Shown: positions 39,911 through 50,614, numbered from the stretch's first letter. The stretch: 64,000 bases of DNA from Emiliania huxleyi CCMP1516 (GCF_000372725.1 NW_005200507.1:339328-403327); one strand, 5' to 3'. Numbers and translations are program-made. The notes: generated from the sequence alone by a model not told the origin.

Positions 39911-41765
39911 GCCGCAGCCCGGTGGCGACTCGGCTTCACGATGGCTCGAGCTCCGATCCGGTGAGCGGGTCGTGGCCCAGCTACGTCTTGAGGCTCGCGG
40001 GATGCTCTTGCTAAGCCGCATGAGGCACGCAAACCGAGATCGGATGCACGAAAGCGGGGCAGGTGGCGGCGTCCTCCTCAGCCAAGAGGGTGTGCAGGCA
40101 CGTCGTCGACGGCGTGGCACAGGAGGGTCGGAGCAAGCGTCCTCAGTCCACGACATTGTCGACGAGATGTCGGACTTCATTATTGAGCAGGGGATTCAGA
40201 GCGTGGCTGCGCATGGCGTACTGTGCGTCTCTGCTCTCTTTTCGAACCCGGGGGCGAACCAGCTCTCCTCGTTGATTCTCCGCGCATCAGAACTTTCATC
40301 CCTCACCGCCCTCGACCTCTCCTTCTGCCTCGCGTTGCGCGGCTACGCCCTACGTGATGCGCTGATTAAGCTCCCATCTCTCACGTCGCTCGATGCGTCG
40401 GCCTGCGAACTCGGCGACGTTGGAACCTCGAACGTATCGGAGGCTGTCCTGCAGCCGAATCTCAAGCTGTTGACGCTCCGCCTTAGAGGTAACCGCATTA
40501 CTGCGAAAGGAGCTCGCGCTCTCGCGCGCGGGCTGGCTCGCACCACGTCGCTGCTCACGCTCGACGTGAGCGACAACGAGCTGGGTGACGCGGGACTCGC
40601 GTTTCTCGCCACCGGGCACGGCGATGGGCTTGCCGTGCCGTCAATACCGGCGGAGCAGGCGGCGAAAGACATTCCTGCAGGCCTCGCAAGCAACTCTTCC
40701 CTCACCGCGCTCCTATCCAGCAACAACCGATTCGGCAGTGAGGCGCTCCAACAGCTCGCAAAGGGTCTGCTGTCGCAAAACCACATCTCGACTCTCGACC
40801 TCGGCGTGAATCCATTTGGAAGCTCGGCGCAAGGCACATCCGGCGAAGCAAAGGAGCGCAGTCCGGTCAGCATCCTCGCCTTCGGAGACGCCTTGGGGCG
40901 GACACCCCTCCGCTCGCTGCGGATGCAGTACGTCCATGCGGGGGCGAACCTCGGCAGCTGTGTCGGACGCGCCCTTGGCGGATCCGCCCCCGGTGCACTC
41001 CGCCAGCTCAATTTGCAGGGGTCGCCTCTGTCTATTGCAGGAATGCGCGCGCTCGTGACTGGCCTCTCTACGGCCAGTGTCGAGCTCTTGAACCTTGAAG
41101 GCTCGCTCCGCGACGCAACGGCGGCCCTCAAAGAGCTGTGCAGCTGGCTTGCCCAGGCGGGCGGCTCTCTGCGACGTCTCAATCTTGCCCACAACAAGAT
41201 CGCCGCAGCGGACGCCCGAGCAATCGCCGAGGCCCTCGCAACGAACACGAGTCTGCAAGACCTGGATCTGGGCGCAAATCCGATCGAACCTGACGGAGTG
41301 CAGAGCTTCTGCGCCGCAGCCACAGCGAATGCGTCTCTGCGCAAACTCGGCCTATCGTACGTCCACGTCGGTGCCGCTGGAGCTGTTGCTCTCGGAGAGC
41401 TGCTCGACTCTCCGGCTTGCGCGCTGGTGGCCCTCGATTTAGACGGATGCCGCCTGACTTCGAAGGGGGTGACGACGATCGCGGCGGCGATCGCCGGCGC
41501 GGAGGAGGGCCAGCGCCGAGGGGGTCGAATTGCCAAGCTGGAGTCCCTGAACACGGCGTCGGCCGGCGCCGAGGCGCCGGCGGCCGTCATCAGGTGCATG
41601 ACATATTTGTCGCGGCATGCCGCATCAATCTCTCCGTGCTCGGCCAGCTCGTTCGCGAGCCAGTCCGAGGCGACGGTCGTCGCCACGGTGCCCTGGGGGA
41701 CCGTGGCGCACACCACGCTAGGGCCGCGCCGATATCCGTCGTCCCTCTCTGGGGGCAGCGAATAG
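39870..41765 (+). CDS. Leucine-rich repeat (ribonuclease-inhibitor type) protein
   Basis: A long frame with at least nine RI-type LRRs, e.g. LSSLTALDLSFCLALRGYALRDAL, LKLLTLRLRGNRITAKGARALARGL, TSLLTLDVSDNELGDAGLAF, LRRLNLAHNKIAAADARAIAEAL, TSLQDLDLGANPIEPDGVQSF and CALVALDLDGCRLTSKGVTTIAAAI. The first in-frame ATG is at 40002, after the upstream VELEPQPGG stretch that seems to continue the C2 gene. Likely a scaffold; no enzymatic domain. Its last 60 codons overlap a frame on the other strand. Confidence 0.75.
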   Translation: MTVACGAVRLVELEPQPGGDSASRWLELRSGERVVAQLRLEARGMLLLSRMRHANRDRMHESGAGGGVLLSQEGVQARRRRRGTGGSEQASSVHDIVDEMSDFIIEQGIQSVAAHGVLCVSALFSNPGANQLSSLILRASELSSLTALDLSFCLALRGYALRDALIKLPSLTSLDASACELGDVGTSNVSEAVLQPNLKLLTLRLRGNRITAKGARALARGLARTTSLLTLDVSDNELGDAGLAFLATGHGDGLAVPSIPAEQAAKDIPAGLASNSSLTALLSSNNRFGSEALQQLAKGLLSQNHISTLDLGVNPFGSSAQGTSGEAKERSPVSILAFGDALGRTPLRSLRMQYVHAGANLGSCVGRALGGSAPGALRQLNLQGSPLSIAGMRALVTGLSTASVELLNLEGSLRDATAALKELCSWLAQAGGSLRRLNLAHNKIAAADARAIAEALATNTSLQDLDLGANPIEPDGVQSFCAAATANASLRKLGLSYVHVGAAGAVALGELLDSPACALVALDLDGCRLTSKGVTTIAAAIAGAEEGQRRGGRIAKLESLNTASAGAEAPAAVIRCMTYLSRHAASISPCSASSFASQSEATVVATVPWGTVAHTTLGPRRYPSSLSGGSE

Positions 41766-42303
41766 GTGACCCGAGTCTTGGACCCCGCCTGGCTGCGCGC
41801 CCGCGCAGCTGCACAGACCGTAGCCCGTCCATCACGTACTCGATTTTCGCGCGTAGCTGCGCGCGCGGGCGCTCCGCGCGCTCGGCCTCGCTCGCGGCCG
41901 CGCGCTCGCCAGCCTCCTTCGCCCGGCGCTCCTTCTGCCGGTTCTTCTTGGCCTTGCGAGACGCGGCCTTTGCCGCAAGCTGCTCATCTGTGAGCTCCTT
42001 ATTCTTCGGCGCGGTGCGCTCGATGTACGAGCGCTCCGCCGCCTTCACCGACTCGCGGTCGCCCGCGGCCTTCTCGTGCTTCAGGTCGACCTCGATGGTC
42101 GCGTAGCCAGGCCTTATCACCCTGACACCAGACGCACCGAACAACCTTGCGACACCCACCGCGTCCTCCAGTTGCGCGCGATCGGAGCTATTCCAGCGTC
42201 CGCTGCGCATCCCCAGCGGCACGACGGTGGCCGGCGCTTGCGCGCCAGCCCCGTCCGCCGCCGGTTCCGCGGCCGCGGTCCCTGTCATAGCTACGCGCGC
42301 CAT
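41590..42303 (-). CDS. Hypothetical basic coiled-coil protein
   Basis: A 237-codon frame from an ATG at 42303. The middle (DLKHEKAAGDRESVKAAERSYIERTAPKNKELTDEQLAAKAASRKAKKNRQKERR) is charged and helical, unlike random GC-rich frames, and is preceded by GVRVIRPGYATIEVDL. The last 60 codons lie antisense to the LRR gene and are low complexity, so the real 3' end may be earlier or spliced. No family recognised. Confidence 0.4.
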   Translation of the reverse strand: MARVAMTGTAAAEPAADGAGAQAPATVVPLGMRSGRWNSSDRAQLEDAVGVARLFGASGVRVIRPGYATIEVDLKHEKAAGDRESVKAAERSYIERTAPKNKELTDEQLAAKAASRKAKKNRQKERRAKEAGERAAASEAERAERPRAQLRAKIEYVMDGLRSVQLRGRAARRGPRLGSPIRCPQRGTTDIGAALAWCAPRSPRAPWRRPSPRTGSRTSWPSTERLMRHAATNMSCT

Positions 42304-42339
42304 GGATCGGCGGTTTTCTGGATGTGGGCTGTAAATAAA

Positions 42340-42720
42340 TAAATAAAAACGGCCACCTCTCTACTGTGAGATGGGTAAAAAGGAACAGGTCCCCGCCCTT
42401 GCGATTTTTGTGCAGGGTTCTTTGTGGGTGTGGTCGGCGACTAGCCGGGGTCGTCCTCCCGATGGGGGACGAGCACTAGCCGTCTTCCACATGGTCCCTC
42501 GGGTCCCTGCTGCTCCTAATCTCTTCGTACATCCTCCTGCTGATCTCCGCAAAGTCCTGCTCCCTCCCTCGTCTCGCCCTGCGCGTCTGCTCCGCCTCAC
42601 CGTCTTCTGCCCTGCGTCGTCTGGCGACGGGTCCTCCATAGTCGGTCGAGGTCGCCGCCCTCCTCGTGCCTCTTCCCATCCCACGGCACCAGGAGACCGC
42701 ACTCGACGCGTGCTCGGGGC
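42340..42720 (-). repeat. Repeat family R2, copy 2, with TTTA tail
   Basis: Reverse-strand copy of 21789-22330 without the 180-base insertion. Its 3' end (TTTTTACCCATCTCACAGTA, then GGCCGTTTTTATTTATTTAT) carries a TTTA microsatellite, as expected of a LINE-type tail. The conserved frame ends EEIRSSRDPRDHVEDG. Confidence 0.75.
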
Positions 42721-42835
42721 TCGCTACAGCGGCCATCTCGGACCAACGTTCCCTCGGCGGCCGATGCCGTCTGCTCCGGCTCCCCAGTCCCCGGCTCTGC
42801 CCTGCTCTCGTCTGCGCTAGTTTCTGCTTAGTCAT
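42361..42835 (-). CDS. R2-encoded Arg-rich protein, unknown
   Basis: From the ATG at 42835 the frame runs through RRHRPPRERWSEM and the R2-conserved REQDFAEISRRMYEEIRSS to a stop near 42476. Both R2 copies keep this frame and stop. It may be the C-terminus of the element's own protein. Function unknown. Confidence 0.3.
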
Positions 42836-43344
42836 CACTGGCGTCTCTCCTCTTCCTTCTCCCCTTCTTGTATGCTTTGCACATCGCGTCGATTCCTTTT
42901 CGCGTGAGCACCAGCCTGAAGCCCGCCCAGCAGCTGAACCGCTCCCGAAGTCGAAGGAGCATCATCAGTCTCACCCACTTCATTGAGCTGGATCCACCTC
43001 TGCACCGCTCCCGTCGCCGCCTCGGCCACGATTTGCAAGTTCCTCGTGACCCCGGCGCCAAGGTCCCTCCGGCTCTTCTCCGAGAGATCATCTACCAGCG
43101 CCGGCAACACCCCCCCGACGGCTGGGGCTAGTGCATCGTACCCGTCCTCATCCAGCACCCTATAGCGTGAGCCCTTCAGCGCAGCGACATGCGCTATCCT
43201 CAGCGTCTTCAGCGTATCCTTGGAGTCGGGTGCCGCCTGGGCTACTTTGCTGATCGCCGTCCCCGTCTGCGCTCGCGCTACTCTGAGGAACCATCTGGCC
43301 TGCTCCCTATTCCCCAGGCAGGCACCGCTAAGCAAGTGCGCCAT
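42835..43344 (-). CDS. Hypothetical helical protein adjacent to R2
   Basis: 169 residues from an ATG at 43344 (LSGACLGNREQARWFLRVARAQTGTAISKVA...VLDEDGYDALAPAVGGVLPALVDDLSEKSRR...QIVAEAATGAVQRWIQLNEVG), all-helical in character, ending in an acidic/basic tail. The stop overlaps the start of the R2 frame, so the two may belong to one element. No recognised domain. Confidence 0.4.
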   Translation of the reverse strand: MAHLLSGACLGNREQARWFLRVARAQTGTAISKVAQAAPDSKDTLKTLRIAHVAALKGSRYRVLDEDGYDALAPAVGGVLPALVDDLSEKSRRDLGAGVTRNLQIVAEAATGAVQRWIQLNEVGETDDAPSTSGAVQLLGGLQAGAHAKRNRRDVQSIQEGEKEEERRQ

Positions 43345-43635
43345 CGTCGCTCTAGGCGGGTTCTCGTCTTCCTCGGTCCATTGCTGCGGCGGCTTTCCGC
43401 ACGATCGGACACAGCGGGTCTCGCTTTAGTGCCGCCCTCATGTGGGCTGTAAAGAACTTATGCACAGACAAAACAGTCAACACCACGATTACACAGTGAG
43501 GGCTGTTTGCTTAAACATATTACGTTACACATATTATTTTGCTTTATGCTTTTATTATCATCTCTTTATGTTCTTTCAAATGTGGGTTAGTGTGGCCAAA
43601 AAATAAAACGAAAATTCACGCCGACGTACATATGG
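43345..43635. other. AT-rich intergenic stretch
   Basis: 43490-43635 is markedly AT-rich for this window (ATTACGTTACACATATTATT and similar). No gene seen. It flanks the left end of the TTAA-bounded element. Confidence 0.5.
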
Positions 43636-43651
43636 TTAACCCCTAAACGGC

Positions 43652-45065
43652 TACCGAAACGGGGTGCCCGGAAGGGCGATATCACGGCGGCCTAACTGTG
43701 CCTCCGTGCGCTCGCCACATACCCCCTGCTGCCCGAGGGTCGTGTTAGTACTTTATTGGGCACATACAGAGGCGGTGGGAAGCCACCACGTTCCCTTCAA
43801 ATTTTCCGCCACAGAGCTCCGGAGCGCGCTCTGCACGAGCTCCTGGGACGCGGTTTCGTCTTTCGATCCCAGACGGTCGTCGCACGTCGGCGCCCCTGAG
43901 GTCCGCTGTCATAGGTGTAGCACGCTACTAGACACACTGCCTCCAAGTTGAGCGGTGGAAAATTGTGACGAAGCCACGCACCGAAGCGCCGGCGTCCCTC
44001 TGGCAATCTGCCACCGACAGCAACACGCCTTTGATCACCGGCTGCTTGCGCTCCGCATACTCTCCAGAAGCTGTTGGTTGTGTGGCTGGTGCTACTTCTA
44101 TCAGCCTTCCTCATGCACAATGTTGCCGTTGAGCTACGAGGCTGCACCCCGTCGTCATTTGAGTTTGCTGCCAGCCACACACAGCGCGTTCCTGCTGCAC
44201 GAATGGTTGGACAGGTGTGAACAACACCTCGTGGGGGCGGCACCGCAGGCGTCCATTGAGGGGTCCAGGTGATAGCCCTGGGCGGGCAATCCATACGCCT
44301 AGTTGGGCTTCAGATCGCCCGATCGCGTCCCGGTGAACTGACGTCGGATTTGTGACGCCGCCGCACCGCGCCGCGGCCGGGGGCCCTCTGGAGGCTGAGG
44401 ATGGCCGTGGCGGACCTAGACGAGCTCTGGGAGGTAAAGTGTTAGTGTATATATTGTAGAGGCTGACCACGTGCACAATATCTCTCACTCTAGCTAAGCC
44501 AGGGGAGGCTATTCTGGGCGTCCACACGGCTTGCACCGGTGACCCTCGCGACAAAGCGAGCGCGTCCGGCAGAGCGACTGAAGAATCGAGGACAGAGTCA
44601 CAAATTCCCGCTTGTTGTGCATGTTTTGAGGTCGGACAGTGCTGCTGTCTTCTCCACGCAGCAGCCGACGCCACCAGGCCTCGGCAGCTGAGCAGCAGGA
44701 GCCTCCTCGCTGCTGGCAGAGTTGCGCCTCTGTTTGCCGCCGCTAAGAGATCGCTGTTGCGGGAATCCAGGGAATCTAAAGGAATCTAGAATCTGTGGGT
44801 CCGAGATTCGATCTGGGACCTGAGCCGCTCGGGACCAGCTGCACATGACCCGGGGCCACTGCCATGTCGCAGAGACGACTGCTGGATCGGCCGTCGCTGC
44901 GACCAGCCGTCCTGCAAAGGAATAAAACGCTCCGCATGAGTCCAACGTAGTTTCTTTTTGGTCCTCTACGTTGTAAAATTCCTTTTGGAGACCTTTCGTC
45001 ATGCACATGCTTCATGCTTTCTATCCATCTATCATGACGTCATGCACATGCTTCATGCTTTCTAT
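43652..45065. other. Left part of the TTAA-bounded element, no supported gene
   Basis: No recognisable domain on either strand. A direct repeat of about 50 bases (GTCATGCACATGCTTCATGC, then TTTCTATC) lies at 44998-45080. Confidence 0.45.
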
Positions 45066-45111
45066 CTACCTAATCATGACGCAGCTGCAATGGCGCGGCC
45101 CCCAAGTGCGG

Positions 45112-46150
45112 TCACGCGCCGGCGGGCCGCTTTCGCTTGCGGCCCTTGGCCTCGGCGGCCCGCCGCGATGCGACGCGCTCCGCGGCGTAGGCGGCCGCGA
45201 GCTCCGGCTCCCACATCTCCGTGATCTGGTTGTAGCCGTGCTCCCAGATGCCCAGCACCTCCGACGGCCGTAGCTGGCGCAGGTGGTCCACGTCGTCGGG
45301 GTTAAGGCCAATCACGAAGAGGCGAGCACCAAGGCGAACTCGCGAGACGAGCACGTGCAAGTCGACCAGCTTGAGCTTCGGGTAGACGCCGGCGCCGCGC
45401 TTGCCGAGGCTCACGATGAAGTAATCGAGCGTCTTGCCTTGCACCTGCACGGAGGGTTGGCTTGGTTGGTTGCTAATGTGGGCGGCGCGACGGCTTGGGC
45501 TTCCACCTTGTAGTCTGCCAGGGCGAACGCCAGATCGATCTGGTGCTTGTTGATGCGCAGCTCCTTGGGCACGCCCACCCGCGCCGCCCACGAGCTCGTC
45601 GGCGCGTACGTTGCCGACGCCTTGCCAACCAGCACTGGCACGACGAGCTCCTCATCGAAGAGGGACGCGCCACGCGCCAGCAGCGTCTGTCGCGCCTCGT
45701 CGGACACGTCGGGGATCGCGTTGACGGAGAGCGGCGGCTCGATCTGCACCTCCCAGATGCCGTACTGGTCGTTCCACACCGTGTTGGCGAGGCAGTTGTC
45801 GAGTGTGGTGTCTCCAGCGAGCGTGAGCGAGTGCAACTCGGCGTCGCAGCCGTTGACGAGACCGCGCCCCGTCTCGATGTTGGAGGTGATGCTCGCGGGC
45901 GCGCCCTCTACAAAGTGGAAGCATAGGCCGGCGCGCTCCTCGAGGTAGGCCCGCTCGGTCTCCGTCTCGGTGAGGTAGCTGGCGGCGACGCCCACGAGCG
46001 GCTGCTTCCACCAGAAGAGCGGCCGGCGATGGTGACGCGCAAAGAGGCGAGCCTGGAGCAGGTTGAAGGCGTGGCGCTCGCGCTGCGACAGCACGCCAAT
46101 CTTGGCGAAGCGCAGCGCCGTCCGCGCTCGCTCGGCCACAGCCTCGAGCT
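45112..46150 (-). pseudogene. PIF1/Helitron-like helicase C-terminal region
   Basis: In coding order: VLSQRERHAFNLLQARLFARHHRRPLFWWKQPL, NIETGRGLVNGCDAEL, then (after one frame change near 45440) VQGKTLDYFIVSLGKR, VDLHVLVSRVRLGARLFVIGL and a basic tail KGRKRKRPAGA. These match the last helicase motifs (NG-L-VNG, DYK-QG-T, VxxSRV) of PIF1-like helicases in Helitrons. Walker A, Walker B and the middle motifs are absent, so it cannot be a working helicase. Confidence 0.65.
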
Positions 46151-48482
46151 CAGCCGGAGATGGCGCCGGCTGGACGACAGCTTGTCGAGCAGCGCCTTGG
46201 CGTCGGCGTTGTCGGCGTTGTCGGCGTCAGCTTTGGCGAGGGTGTCTTTCGCCTTCTGCACCCGCTCCCAAAAGCCGGGCGACTGGAGCAGCTGCGTGTA
46301 CTCCGCGAACTTGGCGTGCGGCACGCGTCGCGACACCGCCCTGAGGACCGCGTGCCGCTGGTGCTGCTTGGCGAGCACGGCGATGCACGCCGGTGTGCAC
46401 GCCGCCGCGGCGGTGAACTGGAGCAGCCAGTGGCGAGTGTCGGCGGCGGAGAGCGTGCCGTTGGCCTGCAGCGGCCACGAGCGGATGTGCCTCGTTCCGT
46501 CGTCCCGCGTGCTCTCCTCGTAGCGCAGGAGCGGGCAGATGGCGCGGAAGATGCGCATCAAGTTGAGCCCGTTGCCGTTGAACTCGGAGAGCGGCTCGTC
46601 CGAACGCGCGGCACGCCGCACGTGGACATCGCCGGCGCTCTCGTTGCTCGCGGCTGCGTCAGCTTGCGACGCCGCCGAGGCTGCGTCAGCTGCATCCGCA
46701 TCAGCTGCGCCGTCTGCAGCTGCATCAGCTGCACCCTCGGCGGCGTCGGCGGATGGGTCGAGATGATCGGAGCCGCCACGCGACGTCAGCCCTGCGGTGA
46801 AGGCGTTGAGACGGGAGAGTGCCGAGTCAGGCAGCGTGTCGGAGGATGACAGCAGCACGACGCGAGAGAAGGCGTCCGCTTCCTCCGGGTTGGCCACCTG
46901 CGCCACGTCATCGGCACTTGCCTGGGCGGTGGCCTCGACGGCTTGCGCAAGCCCGGTTGTTGTGTGGCGCGCATCGGCGACCAGTCCCGCACCAATGCCA
47001 CCGAGCTCGCTCCGCACCGCGTCGAAGGAAGGCGCGTCCGTCACCTTGGGGATGCCATCGACACAGTTGCCCATCGCCCTGTCGATGGCAGCGTACAGCG
47101 CCAAGTAATTGTGGCACCGATGCGGGCAAACCTGGATGTCGTTGCGCTTGAGCAGCCACTGGGCGAGCTTGTCGTGCTTATCGTCCGCGCCCACGAACAG
47201 CACGCGGTAGTCTGCGCCCCGCAGCCACGCCGCGCGCTCGCGGAGCGTGGCCGCCGCTTCCTTTGGCCCGTCGTGCGGGAAGTAGATTGTATCTCCCTTG
47301 ATCGAGGCGTCGCGCAAGATCTCGAGCGATCCGAGCTTGATCGACACCTGAAGCGATGCACACCATGACACTCGACTCACTACGACGCGTCGTGAAAGAT
47401 CTCAATAGCATCTCAAAATCTCGGCGGCAGAGGGTGGCGGCGGCGAGGGCGGTGGTGGCGAAGGAGGCGGCGGCGACGGCGGCGGAGGCGAGGGCGGAGG
47501 CGAGGGCGGCGGCGGAAGCGGCGGAGGCGAGGGATGCGGCGGCGACAGTGGCGGAGGCGAGGGCGGCGGCGGTGAGGGTGGCGGCGGCGGGGGCGGCAGA
47601 GGCGAGGGAGGCGGCGGCGAAGGAGGCGGCGGCAACGGCGGCAGAGGCGAGGGCGGCGGCGGCGGCGGAGGCGAGGGCGGCGGCGGGCTCGGCGGAGGCG
47701 AGCTGGGTGGCGACGCGGCGTGAAAGCCCTCAATAGCGTCGCGAAATCTCGGCAGTATCTCAGCGGCATCTCGGCGCGCCTTGGTCACGATGTGATAGAG
47801 ACGCACGTCGGAGAGGAGCATCTGCTCCGCCTCCGAGAGCTGCATGTCCGAGTCGCAGAACTCGGGGATGCGCGAGAGCACGCCAAAGTCGACGCCCGCC
47901 GCGAGGGAGTGGCTCGGCGCCTTGGGCTTCTTGACGCCAACGCCAACCTGGGCGTTGCACTTGTCGCAGAAGAGCATCGACGGGTTGGACGCGTCCTCCG
48001 CGACGTCGACAAACTCTGGGTGCAGGTAGTAGAGCGTGCCGTCGGGGGCCTCGTAGCAGCTCATGATGGGTCGGATGTCGACGGATCGAGTATCGTAGCC
48101 ATCTGCAAGGTGGCACGAGCGCACTAAAGGTGAGTGACGCGCGAGAGAGGCAAAGTGAAGGGCAGTGGAGGAAGTCGTGCAGCACGTCGCCTGCGCCATT
48201 GCGAGGGAAGACCATGTCGACCGACCCGAGCCGCGCGCGTCGAGCGCAGGCGTCCTTGTCGAGGCGAAAGACGGACGGCAGCTCTTTGAGTCGCACGACG
48301 TGGTAGTCACGATCCGGGTCGCGGATGCCGCACGAGGCACACGACTCAAGCGGAAGCCCGTGGCACATCCGTTTGCCCGCCCACTCGCACAGGATCTCGC
48401 TCTTCCGCTCGACCGACACTTCCACGCACTGCTCGAGCAGCTTGTCGAGCACCCTCGGCGAGTGGTCCATGTCCATGAACAC
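45908..48482 (-). pseudogene. Helitron-like N-terminal region, frameshifted
   Basis: In coding order: MCHGLPLESCASC...YHVVRLKELPSVFRLD, then CDKCNAQVG...SLAAGVDFGVLSRIPEF, LSEAEQMLLSDVRLYHIV (typical of the Helitron-like N-terminal region), a long Ser-Pro low-complexity tract, SIKGDTIYFPHDGPKEAA, and EPLSEFNGNGLNLMRIFRAICPLL...LLQFTAAAACTPACIAVL. The HUH (Rep) nuclease expected next is missing and the frame shifts near 46160 into helicase remnants. This suggests an internal deletion. Confidence 0.55.
47420..47725 (-). repeat. G/C hexanucleotide expansion (Ser-Pro repeats) flanked by a duplicated segment
   Basis: GGCGGAGGCGAGGGCGGC-type units coding for Ser-Pro-Pro runs on the minus strand. 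The bases on each side (around 47730-47770 and 47380-47425) resemble each other, including CTATTGAG...TTTCACG..CGCGTCG, so the expansion sits between copies of a duplication. Confidence 0.7.
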
Positions 48483-48588
48483 GTTGGTCGACTCGTGGAA
48501 CAGCTCTTCCAGCTTGCAAGCGGCCTGCGCAGCCCATCATCAAGCGGGGCTCGAGGCGGACGCGGCGTGGGAATGCGGGCGCGGCGAG

Positions 48589-49119
48589 TTAGCAAATGCG
48601 GCTCGAGGCGGGAGCGCAGGGTGGAGGGCACACCGTCTCCGCTTCGTCCTTTTTTGCAGTGGGACATACATCGCAGTAGCAGCGAGGTGGGCAGTTGCAC
48701 TTGTTGTTTTTGTCCACGCGCAGCAGCGTCACCTTCTTCCTGCGCGCAGCCTGGCGATGGGCGTACGTGACACTGCGGCGGCGCTGGAGATCGGCGCGCT
48801 TCGCCTCTGCTATGCGGTCCCGAACCTGAACCCGACCGGGCGCGTGCCGGTCCTGCTTTCTGCTCCATATCCGGTCCCACAGAGCGTTCGTCTCGTTGTG
48901 GAGGTAAGCCCAGTGGCCCAGCGACGGCACGTACTGCCACGTGTGGTTGGCTGGCTTCCTTCCACGCGGCTTGGGATGCTGAGGGCACCAGCCGGTGGAA
49001 GTGCACTCGCACGGAGACTGCGCCAGAAAGTCGACGGCGGAAGGTCCGGCAAAGGGGCCGGCGAAGGCGGCTGCACGTGGCACGGTGGCGGTGGCGGTGG
49101 CGGTGGCGGTGGCGGTGGC

Positions 49120-49154
<35 letters not shown>

Positions 49155-49818
49155 TGGCGACGGCGACGGCGACGGCGCGGGCTGCGGAGGGCGATGAGCC
49201 GAGGGTCGCGGCGCCAGCTGGCGGGGCTGGGGCCTGTCCGGAGGTGGGTGGTGCGGCGGGCACGCTGGGCGGCTCGCGCATGTGCTTGGCGTAGGCGACT
49301 GCGGCATCCACCGCGGTTTCGAACACGCCCAAGCTCACCTTCTGGCCTTGGCGAGTGACGCGCGCCATGAACTTCCCGCCTGACACGCCGCACACGCCCA
49401 TGTACCCAGTGGCTGACCTCGCGGAGTGGATCAGCTGCACGCCACCAGCTTGCGAAACAACGGCGGCGGAGGAGGGAGTGGGTGCGGCGGGGCTGGCGAC
49501 GGGCGGCGAAGCGGTGGGGAAAGCAACGGCCAAGACCGGGCAAGCGGCAGCGGAAGAGGCGGATGCAGCGGCGGCGTGGTCGGCGGGTGCGTCTGGCCTG
49601 GCGACGGGCGGCGAAGCGGCGGGGGTGCAACTGGAGCCCGGCGGGTCGTGAACGTCAGCATGCGAAATGATACCATCACAATCGCTGCGTCGTAGCCGGG
49701 GAGAACGCCGAGGTGCAGCCGGCTCGACGAATGCAACGGCGGCGTGGTGGGCGGGAGCGGCGGTGGAGCAGGGGGCGACGGCGAGGTTGCATCCGGAGCC
49801 CGGCGGGTCGATCTGCAT
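48589..49818 (-). CDS. AP2/ERF-like domain protein within the TTAA-bounded element
   Basis: From the ATG at 49818. A Pro/Ala-rich N-terminus precedes ATGYMGVCGVSGGKFMARVTRQGQKVSLGVFETAVDAAVAYAKHM, a good AP2-type fold (G-Y-x-G-V, three strands, then the AA-x-AY helix). An Ala-Thr repeat encoded by a GGCGGT array (about 49080-49170) follows, then a Cys-rich stretch (CECTSTGWCPQHPKPRGRK) and another (CNCPPRCYCDVCP). AP2 domains in algae and protists often accompany mobile-element endonucleases; no nuclease motif is evident here. May be spliced to the Helitron-like frame downstream. Confidence 0.5.
49080..49170. repeat. GGCGGT microsatellite
   Basis: About 14 tandem GGCGGT units, reading as an Ala-Thr repeat on the minus strand. 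Confidence 0.9.
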
Positions 49819-50548
49819 CGGCTGCACGTCGGCCACGTCGGCTTCTGCCAGCTCTGGCTGCTGGGCGGCGGTCGGCGTGGAGAATGGCAGGACAGTTTGG
49901 GGCGCATTTGAGAAAAACGCGCCGTCGGTTTGGTCGGGGTGGTTCCTCACCCCTGGTGTTTCTTCATTCCGTCGGGGAGGCTCTGTGCAGGGCGAAGCGA
50001 GGGCCGTGGGGAAGGGGCCAGTGGGGCGATGGGCACAGAGGGGGCAGTGACACGATGTGTGGGCAGGTGTCTAGGTCTGGCTGTGTGAACAGCCAGCAGC
50101 GAGAGTAGGATGTGCTCAGTACCTGTGCACGAAAGACAGAGGCGGGTCGGAAGGTCGAGACTGCTGACCGCTCCTCCATTGCTCCCCCGCCGGTGGACGC
50201 CGCGTGCGATGCTATCGTCGGTATGCGGGTGGCGTGCTAAAGTGCTAGCGGGGTGGACGCGACAACCTGGCGTTGCCATCGCGGAGGGCTCGGGCTCGAG
50301 TGAGCGCCGCCGGCGACGCGTCGTTGTGGCCGTGGCCGCGCGAGCCACTTGCATCGACGGGCTGCTTCGGGAGAGCGCCAATGAGGCGCTTGCCCGTCGG
50401 CAATCCATCCGTATTGATGAGCCTGCGGGCATTTGTGGTGGAGGCAGACCGCTCTCCTCGGCCAAGAGTAGACGTGCGCGAGAATTAATCTTGGGAGTGA
50501 GTTACACTACAGAAATAAATTTCTACGTTGAACGATAAAATAGACGGA

Positions 50549-50572
50549 GTTCCTGTCAGTACTGACAGGAAC
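50549..50572. repeat. 24-bp perfect palindrome at the right end of the TTAA-bounded element
   Basis: The half-site GTTCCTGTCAGT is followed directly by its reverse complement, with no loop. It abuts the right terminal inverted repeat, so it could be a subterminal transposase-binding site. Confidence 0.85.
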
Positions 50573-50614
50573 GCCGTTTAGGGGTTAAAAGAGACATGAC
50601 AAGTGCACAATCCT

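Larger units (their letters stand above)
43636..50588. mobile_element. Candidate 6.95-kb element bounded by TTAA + CCCCTAAACGGC inverted repeats
   Basis: Bases 43636-43651 read TTAACCCCTAAACGGC and 50573-50588 are its exact reverse complement. TTAA at both edges followed by CCC is the piggyBac target-site plus terminal pattern, with 12-bp repeats inside. The interior carries minus-strand frames with Helitron-like N-terminal, PIF1-helicase-like and AP2-like segments, not a piggyBac transposase, so either the interior was captured or the terminal-repeat class is something else. Confidence 0.55.

Noticed and set aside
44790..44840. Possible tRNA T-arm (GATTCGATC) near 44808
   Set aside because: No matching acceptor stem, D-arm or anticodon arm could be arranged around it. 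No tRNA or rRNA was found in the window.
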